Translations under genes and position numbers: made by a program
Notes under the pieces: model-generated
Told to the model about the DNA's origin: nothing
What the model saw: the letters and a program-made list of their open reading frames with translations, nothing else
Database searches by the model: none
Part shown: piece after piece, positions 46,738 to 56,641 of the stretch
Layout: every line of letters begins with the position of its first letter
How positions within the stretch are numbered: position 1 is the first letter of the stretch
Assembly (NCBI RefSeq): GCF_001698125.1
Contig: NZ_CP013854.1
Span: forward strand, 248,001 to 312,000
Origin: Pseudonocardia sp. HH130630-07
Lineage (GTDB): Bacteria > Actinomycetota > Actinomycetes > Mycobacteriales > Pseudonocardiaceae
DNA length: 64,000 nt
Direction: 5' to 3'

Positions 46738-48138
46738 GTGTCCGAGGGGGACCAGAGGGATGCGGGACCGGCCGACCTGGTGATCCTGGGTGGCGGGTCC
46801 GGCGGCTACGCGTGCGCGTTGCGTGCGGCCGAGCTGGGTCTGTCGGTGGTGCTGGTCGAGAAGGACAAGCTCGGTGGCACCTGCCTGCACCGCGGCTGCA
46901 TCCCGACCAAGGCGCTGCTGCACTCCGCGGAGGTCGCCGACCACGCCCGCGACGGCGCCCGGGTCGGTATCCGCTCCACCTTCGACGGTGTCGACATGGC
47001 CGGCGTGAACTCCTACAAGGACGGCGTCGTCTCCCGGCTGTACAAGGGGCTGCAGGGCCTGGTCGCCTCCCGCGGGATCACCGTGGTCGACGGCGCCGGG
47101 ACGCTGGAGGCACCGGGCGTCGTGCGGGTCGGCGAGCGCCGCTACCGCGGCCGGAACACGGTGCTGGCCACCGGCTCCTACGCCCGTTCGCTGCCCGGCC
47201 TCGAGCTGGACGACCGGATCGTCACCTCCGACGCGGCGCTGTCGCTCGCCGAGGTCCCGCGCCGTGTGGTCGTACTCGGCGGCGGTGTGATCGGCGTCGA
47301 GTTCGCCAGCGTCTGGCGCTCGTTCGGCGCGGAGGTCACGGTCGTCGAGGCGCTGCCCCGGCTGGTCCCGAACGAGGACGAGTTCGCCTCCACCCACCTG
47401 GCCCGCGCGTTCCGCCGCCGCAAGATCACCGCCCGTACCGGGGTGCGCTTCGCCAAGGCCACCCGCAGCGGTGACACCGTCACGGTGTCGCTGGAGTCCG
47501 GCGAGGAGATCGAGGCCGACCTGCTGCTCGTCGCGGTCGGGCGCGGCCCGAACACCACCGGCCACGGGTTCACCGAGGCCGGCGTCGCGACCGACGGCGG
47601 GTTCGTCACCGTCGACGAACGCCTGCGCACCAACCTCGACGGGGTGTACGCGGTCGGCGACGTGACGCCGGGCCTGCAGCTGGCCCACCGCGGCTTCGCA
47701 CACGGCATCTTCGTCGCCGAGGAGATCGCCGGCCTGGGCCCGCGCCCGGTGACCGACGACGGCATCCCGCGCGTCACCTACTCCGACCCGGAGATCGCCT
47801 CGGTCGGCCTGACCGAGGACGCCGCCCGGGACCGGCACGGCGAGGTGCACACCCTGACCTACGACCTGGCCGGCAACGGCAAGTCGCAGATCCTGCAGAC
47901 CTCGGGCGCGATCAAGGTCGTCCAGGCGGGCCCGGCCGGTTCCGGCGGCCCCGTCGTGGGCGTGCACATGGTCGGGTCCCGGGTCGGCGAACTGGTCGGC
48001 GAAGCACAGCTGATCTACAACTGGGAGGCGGCCCCCGCCGACGTCGCCGCACTGATCCACGCCCACCCCACACAGAGCGAGGCCCTCGGCGAGGCCCACC
48101 TCGCACTGGCCGGGAAACCGCTGCACACCCACGGCTGA
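46738..48138 (+). CDS. lpdA: dihydrolipoamide dehydrogenase (E3)
   Basis: The 466-residue flavoprotein reoxidises dihydrolipoyl groups of 2-oxoacid dehydrogenases. It has [20 protein letters not shown], the redox pair in [20 protein letters not shown], an NAD loop [37 protein letters not shown], and the C-terminal [16 protein letters not shown] with the catalytic His-Glu. The GTG at 46738 has GGGAGGGAG upstream. The E2 gene follows after 55 bp, so the two form an operon that would serve pyruvate or 2-oxoglutarate dehydrogenase. Confidence 0.95.
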   Translation: MSEGDQRDAGPADLVILGGGSGGYACALRAAELGLSVVLVEKDKLGGTCLHRGCIPTKALLHSAEVADHARDGARVGIRSTFDGVDMAGVNSYKDGVVSRLYKGLQGLVASRGITVVDGAGTLEAPGVVRVGERRYRGRNTVLATGSYARSLPGLELDDRIVTSDAALSLAEVPRRVVVLGGGVIGVEFASVWRSFGAEVTVVEALPRLVPNEDEFASTHLARAFRRRKITARTGVRFAKATRSGDTVTVSLESGEEIEADLLLVAVGRGPNTTGHGFTEAGVATDGGFVTVDERLRTNLDGVYAVGDVTPGLQLAHRGFAHGIFVAEEIAGLGPRPVTDDGIPRVTYSDPEIASVGLTEDAARDRHGEVHTLTYDLAGNGKSQILQTSGAIKVVQAGPAGSGGPVVGVHMVGSRVGELVGEAQLIYNWEAAPADVAALIHAHPTQSEALGEAHLALAGKPLHTHG

Positions 48139-48193
48139 TCCCGGCCGTCCCCGACCCGAACACCCACGCGGAACAAGAGGAGCTCCACCCCAC

Positions 48194-49978
48194 ATGGCCG
48201 TCACCGTTGAGATGCCCGCCCTGGGCGAGAGTGTCACCGAGGGCACCGTCACCCGCTGGCTCAAGGCCGAGGGCGACACGGTCGAGGTCGACGAGCCGTT
48301 GCTCGAGGTCTCGACGGACAAGGTCGACACCGAGATCCCGTCGCCCGCGGCGGGCGTGCTGAAGCGCATCGTCGCCGGCGAGGACGAGACCGTCGAGGTC
48401 GGTGGCGAGCTCGCCGTCATCGGCGACGCCGACGAGTCCGACTCCGGTTCCTCCGGCTCCGGCTCGGCCGCCTCCGAGCAGGCCGCCGAGCCGGAGCCCG
48501 AGCCCGAGCCGGCCCAGGAGTCCGCCCCGGCCCAGGAGTCCGGCAGTGGCTCCGGCGGCAGCTCCGGCGGTGGCTCCGGTACCTCGGTGACCATGCCCGA
48601 GCTGGGCGAGTCGGTCACCGAGGGCACCGTGACCCGCTGGCTCAAGCAGGTCGGCGAGTCGGTCGAGGTCGACGAGCCGCTGCTCGAGGTCTCCACGGAC
48701 AAGGTCGACACCGAAATCCCGTCGCCGGTCGCCGGCACGGTGCTCGAGCACACCGTCGGCGAGGACGAGACCGTCGAGGTCGGCGCCCAGCTGGCCCTGG
48801 TCGGCGACGGCTCGGCCGCCCCGGCGCAGGAGTCCGCCCCCGCGCCGGAGAAGAAGCCCGAGCCGGCACCGAAGCCGGAGTCGAAGCCCGAGCCGAAGCC
48901 GGAGCCCAGGACCGAGGCGAAGCCGGAGCACCCGAAGGCCGAGGCTCCGAAGGAGCAGCAGGCCGAGCCCAAGGGGTCGACCGACACCCAGGGCGGCGCG
49001 GCGGCGTCCAACGGGTCCGGGGACAAGCCCTACGTCACCCCGCTGGTCCGCAAGCTCGCCCAGGAGCACGGCGTCGACCTCGCCACCGTCACCGGTTCCG
49101 GCGTCGGCGGCCGGATCCGCAAGCAGGACGTGCTGGCCGCGGCCGAGAAGCCGGCCGCCCCGGCGGAGTCCGCCCCGGCCGCCGCGGCCGCGCAGCCGGC
49201 CGGTGGTGCGCCGAAGCAGCCGCAGGCCGTCCCGACCCGGCCGACCGACGCACCGGAGCCGGGCAGCACGGTCAAGCTCCCGCGCCTGCGCCAGGTCATC
49301 GCCCAGCGCATGACCGAGTCGCTGGCCGTCTCGGCCCAGCTGACCACCGTGCAGGAGGTCGACCTCACCCGCATCGTCAAGCTGCGGAACCGGGTCAAGG
49401 AGGACTTCAAGAAGCGTGAGGGCGCGAACCTCACCTTCCTGGCGTTCATCGCCAAGGCGACCATCGAGGCGCTCAAGGCGTTCCCGTCGGTGAACGCCTC
49501 GATCTCCGAGGACGGCAAGCAGGTCACCTACCACGGGTCGGTGCACCTCGGCATCGCCGTCGACACCCCGCGCGGTCTGCTCGTCCCGGTCATCAAGGAC
49601 GCCGACGACCTGTCGCTCGCCGGGATCGCGAAGAAGATCGCCGACGTCGCGGCCCGGACCCGCAGCTCGAAGATCGGTCCGGACGAGCTGTCCGGCGGTA
49701 CCTTCACGATCACGAACATCGGCTCCGCCGGCGCCCTGTTCGACACCCCGATCATCAACCAGCCGCAGGTCGGCATCCTGGGCACCGGGGCGATCGTCAA
49801 GGAGCCGAAGGTCGTCGCCGGTCCGGAGGGCGAGGACGTCATCGCCGTCCGCTCGGTCTGCTACCTCCCGCTCACCTACGACCACCGCCTGGTCGACGGC
49901 GCGGACGCCGGCCGGTTCATCTCGGCGATCCGGGCCCGTCTGGAGGAGGGCGCCTTCGAGTCCGAGCTCGGCCTGTAG
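48194..49978 (+). CDS. sucB: lipoyl acyltransferase E2 (DlaT/SucB)
   Basis: The 594-residue E2 has two lipoyl domains (about residues 1-80 and 130-210), each with the lipoylated Lys in [12 protein letters not shown] Pro/Glu/Lys-rich linker, an E3-binding domain ([28 protein letters not shown]) and a catalytic acyltransferase domain ending [16 protein letters not shown] (DHR...DG) follow. In mycobacteria the same locus encodes DlaT, the E2 of pyruvate dehydrogenase, so the sucB name may mislead. AAGAGGAG precedes the ATG. lipB and lipA lie downstream. Confidence 0.95.
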   Translation: MAVTVEMPALGESVTEGTVTRWLKAEGDTVEVDEPLLEVSTDKVDTEIPSPAAGVLKRIVAGEDETVEVGGELAVIGDADESDSGSSGSGSAASEQAAEPEPEPEPAQESAPAQESGSGSGGSSGGGSGTSVTMPELGESVTEGTVTRWLKQVGESVEVDEPLLEVSTDKVDTEIPSPVAGTVLEHTVGEDETVEVGAQLALVGDGSAAPAQESAPAPEKKPEPAPKPESKPEPKPEPRTEAKPEHPKAEAPKEQQAEPKGSTDTQGGAAASNGSGDKPYVTPLVRKLAQEHGVDLATVTGSGVGGRIRKQDVLAAAEKPAAPAESAPAAAAAQPAGGAPKQPQAVPTRPTDAPEPGSTVKLPRLRQVIAQRMTESLAVSAQLTTVQEVDLTRIVKLRNRVKEDFKKREGANLTFLAFIAKATIEALKAFPSVNASISEDGKQVTYHGSVHLGIAVDTPRGLLVPVIKDADDLSLAGIAKKIADVAARTRSSKIGPDELSGGTFTITNIGSAGALFDTPIINQPQVGILGTGAIVKEPKVVAGPEGEDVIAVRSVCYLPLTYDHRLVDGADAGRFISAIRARLEEGAFESELGL

Positions 49979-50003
49979 GCCCCGCTCGGCACGTCCGGCG
50001 GTC

Positions 50004-50037
50004 GCGGCCCGTCCCGGTGTTCACCGGGGCGGGCCGC
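50004..50037 (+). terminator. terminator after E2 gene
   Basis: Stem GCGGCCCGTCCCGGT/ACCGGGGCGGGCCGC (one G-T pair), loop of 4, 26 nt past the E2 stop. Confidence 0.75.
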
Positions 50038-50124
50038 TCCGCGTCACCCGTCCGGAGCCGTGGTGATCACGGTCGCAGTACGCCCGGGTCGCGCCGGACG
50101 CCCGGAACGGGAAGGATCGCCGCC

Positions 50125-51015
50125 GTGCGAGTCGTCATCGCCGGTTCGTCCGGTCTGATCGGAACCGCCCTGGTCGCCCACCTGCGTGGCGCCGGGCACG
50201 AGGTGCTGCGCCTGGTCCGGCGCACGTCCGCGGCGCCCGACGAGCGCAGCTGGGATCCACCGTCGGGCACCGTCTCCGACGGCGCGCTGGACGGCGCCGA
50301 CGCGGTGGTGAACCTCAACGGGGCCGGGATCGCCGACCGGCCGTGGAGCGGGGCGCGCAAGCAACTGCTCCGGGACTCGCGCAACGTCCCCACCGACGTC
50401 CTCGCCGGGGCGGTCGCCCGGGCCGGGGTCCCGGTGCTGGTCAGCGGCTCCGCGGTCGGGTACTACGGCGACACCGGGCCGGTCGAGGTCGACGAGTCCG
50501 CGCCGTCGGGCAGCGGTTTCCTCGCCGACGTCTGCCGGGACTGGGAGGCGGCCACCGCCCCCGCCGCGGACGCCGGGGCCCGGGTCGTGCTGATCCGCAC
50601 CGGTCTGGTGCTCTCCCCCTCCGGCGGCCTGCTCGCCATGCTCCGCCCGCTGTTCAAGGGCTTCCTCGGCGGCCGGATCGGCAAGGGCACCCAGTACATG
50701 CCGTGGGTCTCGCTCGACGACCAGGTGGCCGCCCTGCGGTTCGCGGTCGAGACCGACGGCCTGAGCGGCCCGGTGAACGTGACCGGGCCGGTGCCGGTCA
50801 CCAACGCGGACTTCACCCGGGAGCTCGGACGGGCGGTCGGCCGCCCGGCGCCGTTCGCGGTGCCGGCGCCGGTGGTGTCCGGGGCACTGGGCGAGATGGG
50901 CCGCGAGATGCTGCTCGGCGGGCAGCGGGCGGTACCCCGTGCCCTGCTCGACGCCGGGTTCGGGTTCCGGCACCACACGGTGGGCGACGCGCTCTCGGCC
51001 GCGGTCGGTTCGTGA
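50125..51015 (+). CDS. TIGR01777-type epimerase (SDR39U1-like)
   Basis: The 296-residue protein begins RVVIAGSSGLIGTALVAHLR. It has DAVVNLNGAGIADRPWSGAR, LVSGSAVGYYGDTG and MPWVSLDDQVAAL, all blocks of the TIGR01777 atypical SDR family. The function is unproven; a nucleotide-sugar or cell-division link has been suggested for relatives. The GTG at 50125 follows GGGAAGGATCGCC. Its stop overlaps the start of the FAD gene (GTGA). Mycobacteria keep a relative between the E2 gene and lipB. Confidence 0.88.
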   Translation: MRVVIAGSSGLIGTALVAHLRGAGHEVLRLVRRTSAAPDERSWDPPSGTVSDGALDGADAVVNLNGAGIADRPWSGARKQLLRDSRNVPTDVLAGAVARAGVPVLVSGSAVGYYGDTGPVEVDESAPSGSGFLADVCRDWEAATAPAADAGARVVLIRTGLVLSPSGGLLAMLRPLFKGFLGGRIGKGTQYMPWVSLDDQVAALRFAVETDGLSGPVNVTGPVPVTNADFTRELGRAVGRPAPFAVPAPVVSGALGEMGREMLLGGQRAVPRALLDAGFGFRHHTVGDALSAAVGS

Positions 51016-52274
51016 CCGACGTCCTGGTCGTCGGCGCCGGCCTCGCCGGGCTGCGGGCCGCCGCCGTGCTGCACGACGGTGGCCTGTCGGTCCGGGTGCT
51101 GGAGGCCGCGGACCGGGTGGGTGGGCGGATGGCCACCGACGTGGTCGACGGCTTCCGCTGCGACCGCGGGTTCCAGGTCCTCAACTCGTCCTATCCGGCG
51201 CTGCGGGCCGCGTTGGCCCCGCACGGCCTGGACACCCTCGACGCCCGGGCCTTCGAGCCGGGTGCGGCGGTCCGGGCCGGGGACGGGACGCTGCACCGGT
51301 TCGTCAACCCGCTGCGCCGCCCGGCGGCCGTCGCCGGCCTCGCGGGCGACGACCTGTTCGGGCCGGTCGAGAAGGCCCGGCTCGTCGCCTGGACGGCCCG
51401 GGTGCTGGCCACGCCGCCGTCGCGGACCGCGACGATGATCGACCGCAGCGCCCGCGACGACCTCGACGCCGCCGGGCTCGGCGGCGCGGTGACCGACCGC
51501 TTCCTGCGGCCGTTCCTGTCCGGGGTGCTGGGCGACCCGGCCCTCGAGACGTCGGCGGCGTTCGTCCGGCTGGTCTGGCGCAGCTTCGCGCTCGGCACGG
51601 TCGTGGTGCCCGGCGACGGCATGGAGGCACTCCCCCGGCGGCTGGCCGCGGCGCTGCCCGGGGGGACCGTGTCGCTCGGCGTCCGGGTGCACGCTGTGCA
51701 CGGCGGCCCGGCACCGTCGGCCGACACCGACGAGGGGACGCTGACCGCCCGCGCCGTCCTCGTCGCGGCCGACCCGCGCACTGCGGCGCGGCTGCTGCCC
51801 GGCGTCGCCGAACCGGCGATGCACGCGCTGACCACGTTCTTCCACGTGCCGCCCCGGGCACCGTCCGCGGAGCCGCTGCTGCACCTCGACGGCACCGGCG
51901 GCCCGGTCGTGAACACCACCGTGCTCACCGCCGCCGCACCCGGCTACTCCGCGGACGGACGGCCGCTGGTGGCGTCGTCGATCGCCGGGACGCCGGAGGA
52001 CACCGGCATCGGCGAGCCGGACGTGCGCCGCGAGCTCGCCCGGATCTGGGGCGTCCCCACCGCCGACTGGGCGCACCTGCACACGGCCCGGATCCCCGAG
52101 GCGCTGCCCCGGTTCGGGCCCGGCCGCCCCGTCCGGCGTGACGTCGACCTCGGCCGGAACCTGTTCGTCGCCGGTGACCACCGGGACACCCCGTCCACCC
52201 AGGGCGCGCTGGTGTCCGGCCGCCGGGCCGCGCGGGCGGTGCTGGCCCGTCTCGGCGCACCGGGCCGGGAGTAG
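51012..52274 (+). CDS. FAD-dependent amine oxidase-like protein
   Basis: The 420-residue flavoprotein begins TDVLVVGAGLAGLRAAAVLH (G-x-G-x-x-G) and VGGRMATDVVDGFRCDRGFQ, the FAD-binding pattern of the protoporphyrinogen oxidase/amine oxidase superfamily. A C-terminal NLFVAGDHRDTPSTQGAL binds the flavin again. The start is translationally coupled to the TIGR01777 gene. The substrate is unknown. lipB begins 9 bp after its stop with its own TAGCCT hexamer at 52272-52277, so lipB probably has a separate promoter. Confidence 0.85.
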   Translation: MTDVLVVGAGLAGLRAAAVLHDGGLSVRVLEAADRVGGRMATDVVDGFRCDRGFQVLNSSYPALRAALAPHGLDTLDARAFEPGAAVRAGDGTLHRFVNPLRRPAAVAGLAGDDLFGPVEKARLVAWTARVLATPPSRTATMIDRSARDDLDAAGLGGAVTDRFLRPFLSGVLGDPALETSAAFVRLVWRSFALGTVVVPGDGMEALPRRLAAALPGGTVSLGVRVHAVHGGPAPSADTDEGTLTARAVLVAADPRTAARLLPGVAEPAMHALTTFFHVPPRAPSAEPLLHLDGTGGPVVNTTVLTAAAPGYSADGRPLVASSIAGTPEDTGIGEPDVRRELARIWGVPTADWAHLHTARIPEALPRFGPGRPVRRDVDLGRNLFVAGDHRDTPSTQGALVSGRRAARAVLARLGAPGRE

Positions 52275-52283
52275 CCTGGCCGC

Positions 52284-53027
52284 ATGCCCGACCCGCACCT
52301 GAGCTGCCGTGCCGGAACCGACGCCGTCCGAGTGGACCGACTGGGCCGCGTGGAGTACCAGGCCGCGTGGGACACCCAGCGCGCGCACGCCGCGGCCCGC
52401 AAGGAGGGCACCGGGCCGGACGTCCTGATGCTGCTGGAGCACCCCGCGGTCTACACCGCCGGGCGGCGCACCCGGCCCGAGGACCGGCCGACCGACGGCA
52501 CCCCGGTGATCGACGTCGACCGGGGCGGGCGGATCACCTGGCACGGGCCCGGCCAGCTCGTCGGGTACCCGATCGTCGCGCTCGGCGAGCCGATGGACGT
52601 GGTCGACTACGTGCGGCGGCTGGAGGAGGCGCTCATCCGGGTCTGCCACGACCTCGGGCTGGAGCAGGCCGGCCGGGTCGAGGGCCGCTCCGGCGTGTGG
52701 CTGCCCGCCGGCGCCGACCCCCGTTCCGGCGCCTTCACCCCCGAGCGCAAGATCGCCGCGATCGGCGTCCGCATCCAGGGCGGTGTCACCCAGCACGGGT
52801 TCGCCCTCAACTGCGACGCCGACCTGGGCGACTTCGGCCGGATCGTGCCCTGCGGCATCGCCGACGCCGGGGTGACCACGCTCAGCGCCGAGCTCGGCCG
52901 CACGATCACCGTCGACGACGTCACCGAGGGGGTGACCGCCACGGTGCTCGACGCGCTCGACGGCCGGCTGCCGGTCACCGAGCACCGGGTCGCCAAAATG
53001 GTCGACCTGATGTCCGGGCTCGGCTGA
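52284..53027 (+). CDS. lipB: octanoyl-ACP:protein octanoyltransferase
   Basis: The 247-residue enzyme moves octanoate from acyl carrier protein to apo-lipoyl domains, the first step of lipoate synthesis. It has [29 protein letters not shown], the Lys in [10 protein letters not shown] and the Cys in [14 protein letters not shown], so the catalytic Lys/Cys pair is complete. The length is normal. The ATG is 6 nt from TAGCCT, giving a leaderless transcript. lipA lies 2.4 kb downstream, beyond three inserted genes. Confidence 0.95.
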   Translation: MPDPHLSCRAGTDAVRVDRLGRVEYQAAWDTQRAHAAARKEGTGPDVLMLLEHPAVYTAGRRTRPEDRPTDGTPVIDVDRGGRITWHGPGQLVGYPIVALGEPMDVVDYVRRLEEALIRVCHDLGLEQAGRVEGRSGVWLPAGADPRSGAFTPERKIAAIGVRIQGGVTQHGFALNCDADLGDFGRIVPCGIADAGVTTLSAELGRTITVDDVTEGVTATVLDALDGRLPVTEHRVAKMVDLMSGLG

Positions 53028-53063
53028 TCGCACGTTCTTCCGTAGTTCCGTAGTATTCCCTGC

Positions 53064-53540
53064 ATGCCCGACGCCGATGCCCGCCTGACCGACCTGGAAC
53101 GGCGCGTGTCCGCGCTGGAGGAGGCCGCCGCCGTCCCGTCGGCGGTCCCCGAGGCGACCGGCGCGGGGATCGTCCGGTACTCGGGCGAGGTGGCGCTGCA
53201 CGGGCAGATCGGCTGGACGATCGAGTACGACGCCGGAGCCGCGCTCGCCCTCGACGACGAGCCCCGCACCGCCGTCCTCGCCGCGCTGGGCCACCCGGTC
53301 CGGGTCCGGATCGTCCGCAGCCTGCTGCGCGGCCCGCGCGGGACCGCCGAGCTGACCGAGGCCGCCGAGCTGGCCTCGACCGGGCAGCTCTACCACCATC
53401 TCAAGGCCCTGAGCCACGCCGGCCTGGTCGAGCAGGACGGCCGCGGCAGCTACCGGGTCGCGCCGCGGTCGGTCGTGCCCGCACTGGTCCTGCTCACGGC
53501 GGCGGCCGACGTGGCCGGCCAGCTGGGTCACCTCAGCTGA
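53064..53540 (+). CDS. winged-helix (ArsR-like) regulator
   Basis: The 158-residue protein has a short N-terminal coiled segment (DARLTDLERRVSALEEAAAV). The DNA-binding part follows: VLAALGHPVRVRIVRSLLRG, then TGQLYHHLKALSHAGLVEQD as the recognition and wing region. No metal-binding Cys cluster is visible. TAGTAT lies 7 nt before the ATG, and TTCCGTAG is repeated in tandem at about 53038-53053, perhaps its own operator. Its 3' end overlaps the convergent F420-type gene by 13 bp. The effector is unknown. Confidence 0.85.
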   Translation: MPDADARLTDLERRVSALEEAAAVPSAVPEATGAGIVRYSGEVALHGQIGWTIEYDAGAALALDDEPRTAVLAALGHPVRVRIVRSLLRGPRGTAELTEAAELASTGQLYHHLKALSHAGLVEQDGRGSYRVAPRSVVPALVLLTAAADVAGQLGHLS

Positions 53541-54457
53541 GGCACCACCGACGCGGCGAAGTCCTCGATGTGGGCGAGATCGGACAGGTCGAGGACCTGC
53601 AGGTAGAAGCGGCTGATGCCGGTCTTCTCCCGCCAGACGCCGAGCTGGTCGACGATCTCGCCCGGGGTGCCGGCGAGGCAGTTCGCGCGGACCTCGTCGA
53701 CGTCGCGGCCGACGGCGGCGGCCCGCCGTGCGACCTCGGCGTCGTCCCGGCCGAGGCAGAGCATGTGCGCCACCGACCAGGTCAGGTCGCCCGGGTCGCG
53801 GCCGATCGCCGTGCACGCGTCGCGGACCCGGCCGAACTGGGTGTCGACGGTCTCCACCGGCTGGAACGGGACGTTGAACTCGGCGGCGAAGCGGGCCGCC
53901 AGCTCCGGTGTCCGGCGCTTCCCGGTGCCGCCCACGATCACCGGCGGCGGGTCCTGGACCGGGCGCGGCAACGCCGGTGACCCGTCGAGGACGTAGTGCT
54001 CGCCGTGGTGGGAGAAGCGTTCCCCGGGCGGGGTCGCCCACAGCCCGGTGAGGATCTGCAGCTGCTCGGTGAGCATGTCGAACCGCTCCCCGACCGGCGG
54101 GAACGGGATGCCGTACGCGGCGTGCTCGGCCTCGAACCAGCCCGAGCCCAGCCCGACCTCGATCCGGCCGCCGGACATCTCGTCCGCCTGCGCGACGGCG
54201 ACCGCGAGCGGTCCGGGCAGCCGGAACGTCGCGCTGGTCACGAGCGTGCCGAGGCGGATCCGCTCGGTCTCGCGGCCCAGCGCGGCGAGCGTCACCCAGG
54301 CGTCGGTCGGGCCGGGCCCGCCGTCGCCGCCCATGGCGAGGAAGTGGTCGGAGCGGAAGAAGGCGTCGTAGCCGGCGTCCTGCGTGGTGCGCGCGACGCG
54401 CAGCAGATCGGTGTAGGTCGCGCCCTGCTGGGGTTCGGTGAAGATCCGGAAGTCCAC
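53528..54457 (-). CDS. LLM-class F420-dependent oxidoreductase
   Basis: The 309-residue luciferase-like TIM-barrel protein has YDAFFRSDHFLAMGGD, RLGTLVTSATFRLPG, VGLGSGWFEAEHAAYG and PPPVIVGGTGKRRTPELAARFAAEFN, all typical of the F420-dependent LLM group. TAGCGT 8 nt before the GTG suggests a leaderless start. It lies in the lipB-lipA interval and is absent from that position in mycobacteria, so it is likely an insertion. The substrate is unknown. Confidence 0.87.
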   Translation of the reverse strand: MDFRIFTEPQQGATYTDLLRVARTTQDAGYDAFFRSDHFLAMGGDGGPGPTDAWVTLAALGRETERIRLGTLVTSATFRLPGPLAVAVAQADEMSGGRIEVGLGSGWFEAEHAAYGIPFPPVGERFDMLTEQLQILTGLWATPPGERFSHHGEHYVLDGSPALPRPVQDPPPVIVGGTGKRRTPELAARFAAEFNVPFQPVETVDTQFGRVRDACTAIGRDPGDLTWSVAHMLCLGRDDAEVARRAAAVGRDVDEVRANCLAGTPGEIVDQLGVWREKTGISRFYLQVLDLSDLAHIEDFAASVVPQLR

Positions 54458-54493
54458 GGGGGACGACGCTAGCGGGCGGCTACCGTCGGCGCC

Positions 54494-55444
54494 GTGTACC
54501 CGCTTCCCGATCTGTCCGGCCGCACCGTCGTCGTCACCGGGACGACGTCCGGTCTCGGTCGTGCCCTGTCCACCGCGCTCGCCGGGGCCGGGGCCAGGGT
54601 GCTCATGACCGCCCGCGACGCGATCCGCGGGACGGCCGCCGTGGAGCAGGTCCGCGCGGCCGGTGGGGCCGCCGAGCTGGTCCTGCTCGACCTGGCCGAT
54701 CTCGGCTCCGTGCGGGGCGCCGCCGCGCAGATCCGGGACCGCACCGGTGACCGGGTCGACGCGCTCGTGAACAACGCGGGGGTGGCGCTGGGCCCGCGCG
54801 CCACGACCGCGGACGGCTTCGAGCTGCAGATCGGCACCAACCACCTCGGGCCGGCCGCGCTCACCTGGCTGCTCCTGCCGGCGCTGCGCGCGGCGGGCGA
54901 CGCCGAACGGCCGTCCCGGGTCGTCACCACGACCAGCCTCGGGCACCGCCTCGCCCGGCTCGACCTCACCGACCTGCACTGGACCCGTCGGCGGTACGAG
55001 CCCAACGCCGCCTACGGATGCTCCAAGCTGGCGAACCTGCTCTTCGGTGCGGAGCTGGACCGGCGGCTGCGGCTCGCCGGTGACCCGGTGCTCTCGGTGG
55101 TCGCGCACCCCGGCATGACGGAGTCGTCGCTGCTGGCCAACTCCTACCGCCGCAGTGGACACGGCGGGCGCGGTGCCTGGCGGGGACGGGTGTTCGGCGT
55201 GCTCGACCGCTGGCTGGTGCAGCCGGTCTCCGACGGCATCGCCCCCCAGCTCGCCGCCGTCGCCGGGCCGGTGCACGGCGGCGACTTCCTCGGCCCGGCC
55301 GGGCGCGGTGAGCTGCACGGACCGCCCGGCCCGGCACGCCGTTCCGCGGCCGCGGCGGACCCGGTGCTCGCCGGGAGGTTGTGGCAGGTCACGGCGGCCG
55401 CGACCGGCGTCACACCGGACCCCGGGCGTAGGGTGCAGGAGTGA
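54494..55444 (+). CDS. SDR coupled to lipA
   Basis: The 316-residue SDR has [20 protein letters not shown] (TGxxxGLG), [15 protein letters not shown], a Ser segment [12 protein letters not shown] and [15 protein letters not shown] (Y-x3-K), as in retinol dehydrogenase-like SDRs. The GTG start is 7 nt from TACCGT. Its stop overlaps the lipA start (GTGA), so the two are translationally coupled although lipA also has a TAGGGT 6 nt before its GTG. A role in lipoate metabolism is not implied by the fold. Confidence 0.85.
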   Translation: MYPLPDLSGRTVVVTGTTSGLGRALSTALAGAGARVLMTARDAIRGTAAVEQVRAAGGAAELVLLDLADLGSVRGAAAQIRDRTGDRVDALVNNAGVALGPRATTADGFELQIGTNHLGPAALTWLLLPALRAAGDAERPSRVVTTTSLGHRLARLDLTDLHWTRRRYEPNAAYGCSKLANLLFGAELDRRLRLAGDPVLSVVAHPGMTESSLLANSYRRSGHGGRGAWRGRVFGVLDRWLVQPVSDGIAPQLAAVAGPVHGGDFLGPAGRGELHGPPGPARRSAAAADPVLAGRLWQVTAAATGVTPDPGRRVQE

Positions 55445-56445
55445 CCGTCGCACCCGAAGGCCGCAAGCTGCTCCGCCTCGAGGTCCGCAACAGCGAGACC
55501 CCGATCGAGCGCAAACCGTCCTGGATCCGCACCCGCGCCCGGACCGGTCCGCAGTACACCGAGCTCAAGGGGCTCGTCCGCTCCGGCGGGCTCCACACGG
55601 TGTGCGAGGAGGCCGGTTGCCCCAACATCTACGAGTGCTGGGAGGACCGGGAGGCGACGTTCCTGATCGGCGGCGAGCAGTGCACGCGGCGCTGTGACTT
55701 CTGCCAGATCGACACCGGCAAGCCGTCCGACCTCGACGTCGACGAGCCCCGCCGGGTCGCCGAGTCGGTGCAGCAGATGGGCCTGCGCTACTCCACCGTC
55801 ACCGGTGTCGCCCGCGACGACCTGGCCGACGGCGGCTCCTGGCTCTACGCCGAGACCGTCCGCCAGATCCACGAGCTGAACCCCGGCACCGGCGTCGAGC
55901 TGCTGATCCCGGACTTCAACTCGCGCGACGACCAGCTCGACCCGGTGTTCGACACCCGGCCCGAGGTGCTCGCGCACAACGTCGAGACCGTCCCGCGGAT
56001 CTTCAAGCGGATCCGCCCGGCGTTCCGCTACGAGCGCTCGCTCGAGGTCGTCACCAAGGCCCGCAACCAGGGCCTGGTCACCAAGTCGAACCTCATCCTG
56101 GGCATGGGCGAGACCCCCGACGAGGTCACCTCCGCGCTGCAGGACCTGCACGACTCCGGCTGCGAGATCATCACGATCACCCAGTACCTGCGCCCGACCA
56201 AGCGCCACCACCCGGTGGAGCGCTGGGTGAAGCCGGAGGAGTTCGTCGAGCACTCCCGGGCCGCCGAGGAGATGGGCTTCGCCGGGGTCATGGCGGGCCC
56301 GCTGGTGCGCTCGTCCTACCGCGCCGGTCGCCTGTACGCCCAGACCGTCGCCCACCGCGGCGAGACCCTGCACCCCGACCTGGCCCACCTGGCCGACTCG
56401 GGCCCCGCCGCCCAGGAGGCGAGCTCCCTCCTGGCCCGCAGCTGA
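55441..56445 (+). CDS. lipA: lipoyl synthase
   Basis: The 334-residue radical-SAM enzyme inserts two sulfurs into octanoyl groups. Both Fe-S sites are complete: the auxiliary cluster Cys residues lie in [16 protein letters not shown], and the radical-SAM triad in [11 protein letters not shown] (C-x3-C-x2-C). The auxiliary cluster Ser ligand lies in the C-terminal RSSYRAG. It completes the lipoyl group for E2 and GcvH. A palindromic repeat follows 52 bp after the stop. Confidence 0.97.
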   Translation: MTVAPEGRKLLRLEVRNSETPIERKPSWIRTRARTGPQYTELKGLVRSGGLHTVCEEAGCPNIYECWEDREATFLIGGEQCTRRCDFCQIDTGKPSDLDVDEPRRVAESVQQMGLRYSTVTGVARDDLADGGSWLYAETVRQIHELNPGTGVELLIPDFNSRDDQLDPVFDTRPEVLAHNVETVPRIFKRIRPAFRYERSLEVVTKARNQGLVTKSNLILGMGETPDEVTSALQDLHDSGCEIITITQYLRPTKRHHPVERWVKPEEFVEHSRAAEEMGFAGVMAGPLVRSSYRAGRLYAQTVAHRGETLHPDLAHLADSGPAAQEASSLLARS

Positions 56446-56496
56446 CCCTCCCTCCCCCTCCCCCGGCCCCACCCTTGCCGGCCCCACCCCTTGTCG

Positions 56497-56545
56497 CACT
56501 CATGGAGCTTCGGCCTCGTCACACGAGGCTGAAGCTCCATGAGTG
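56497..56545. repeat. palindromic repeat copy 4
   Basis: 22-bp arms with one G-T pair, loop TCACA, between lipA and the DUF4191 gene on the same strand. Probably the end of the lipA transcript. Confidence 0.9.
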
Positions 56546-56641
56546 GAGTCCGGTTCGGGGCTGATGGTGTGGATGGGGCATGGGAGGTTCGTGCGCTGAC
56601 CGCGGCGACCGATGATCACGGCGGGGAAGTACGCTGGTCAC

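Noticed and set aside
50463..54041. A 1192-codon open frame on the minus strand across lipB and its neighbours
   Set aside because: It runs antisense to at least four well-supported genes and has low-complexity Arg/Gly/Pro composition. It is a GC-bias shadow.
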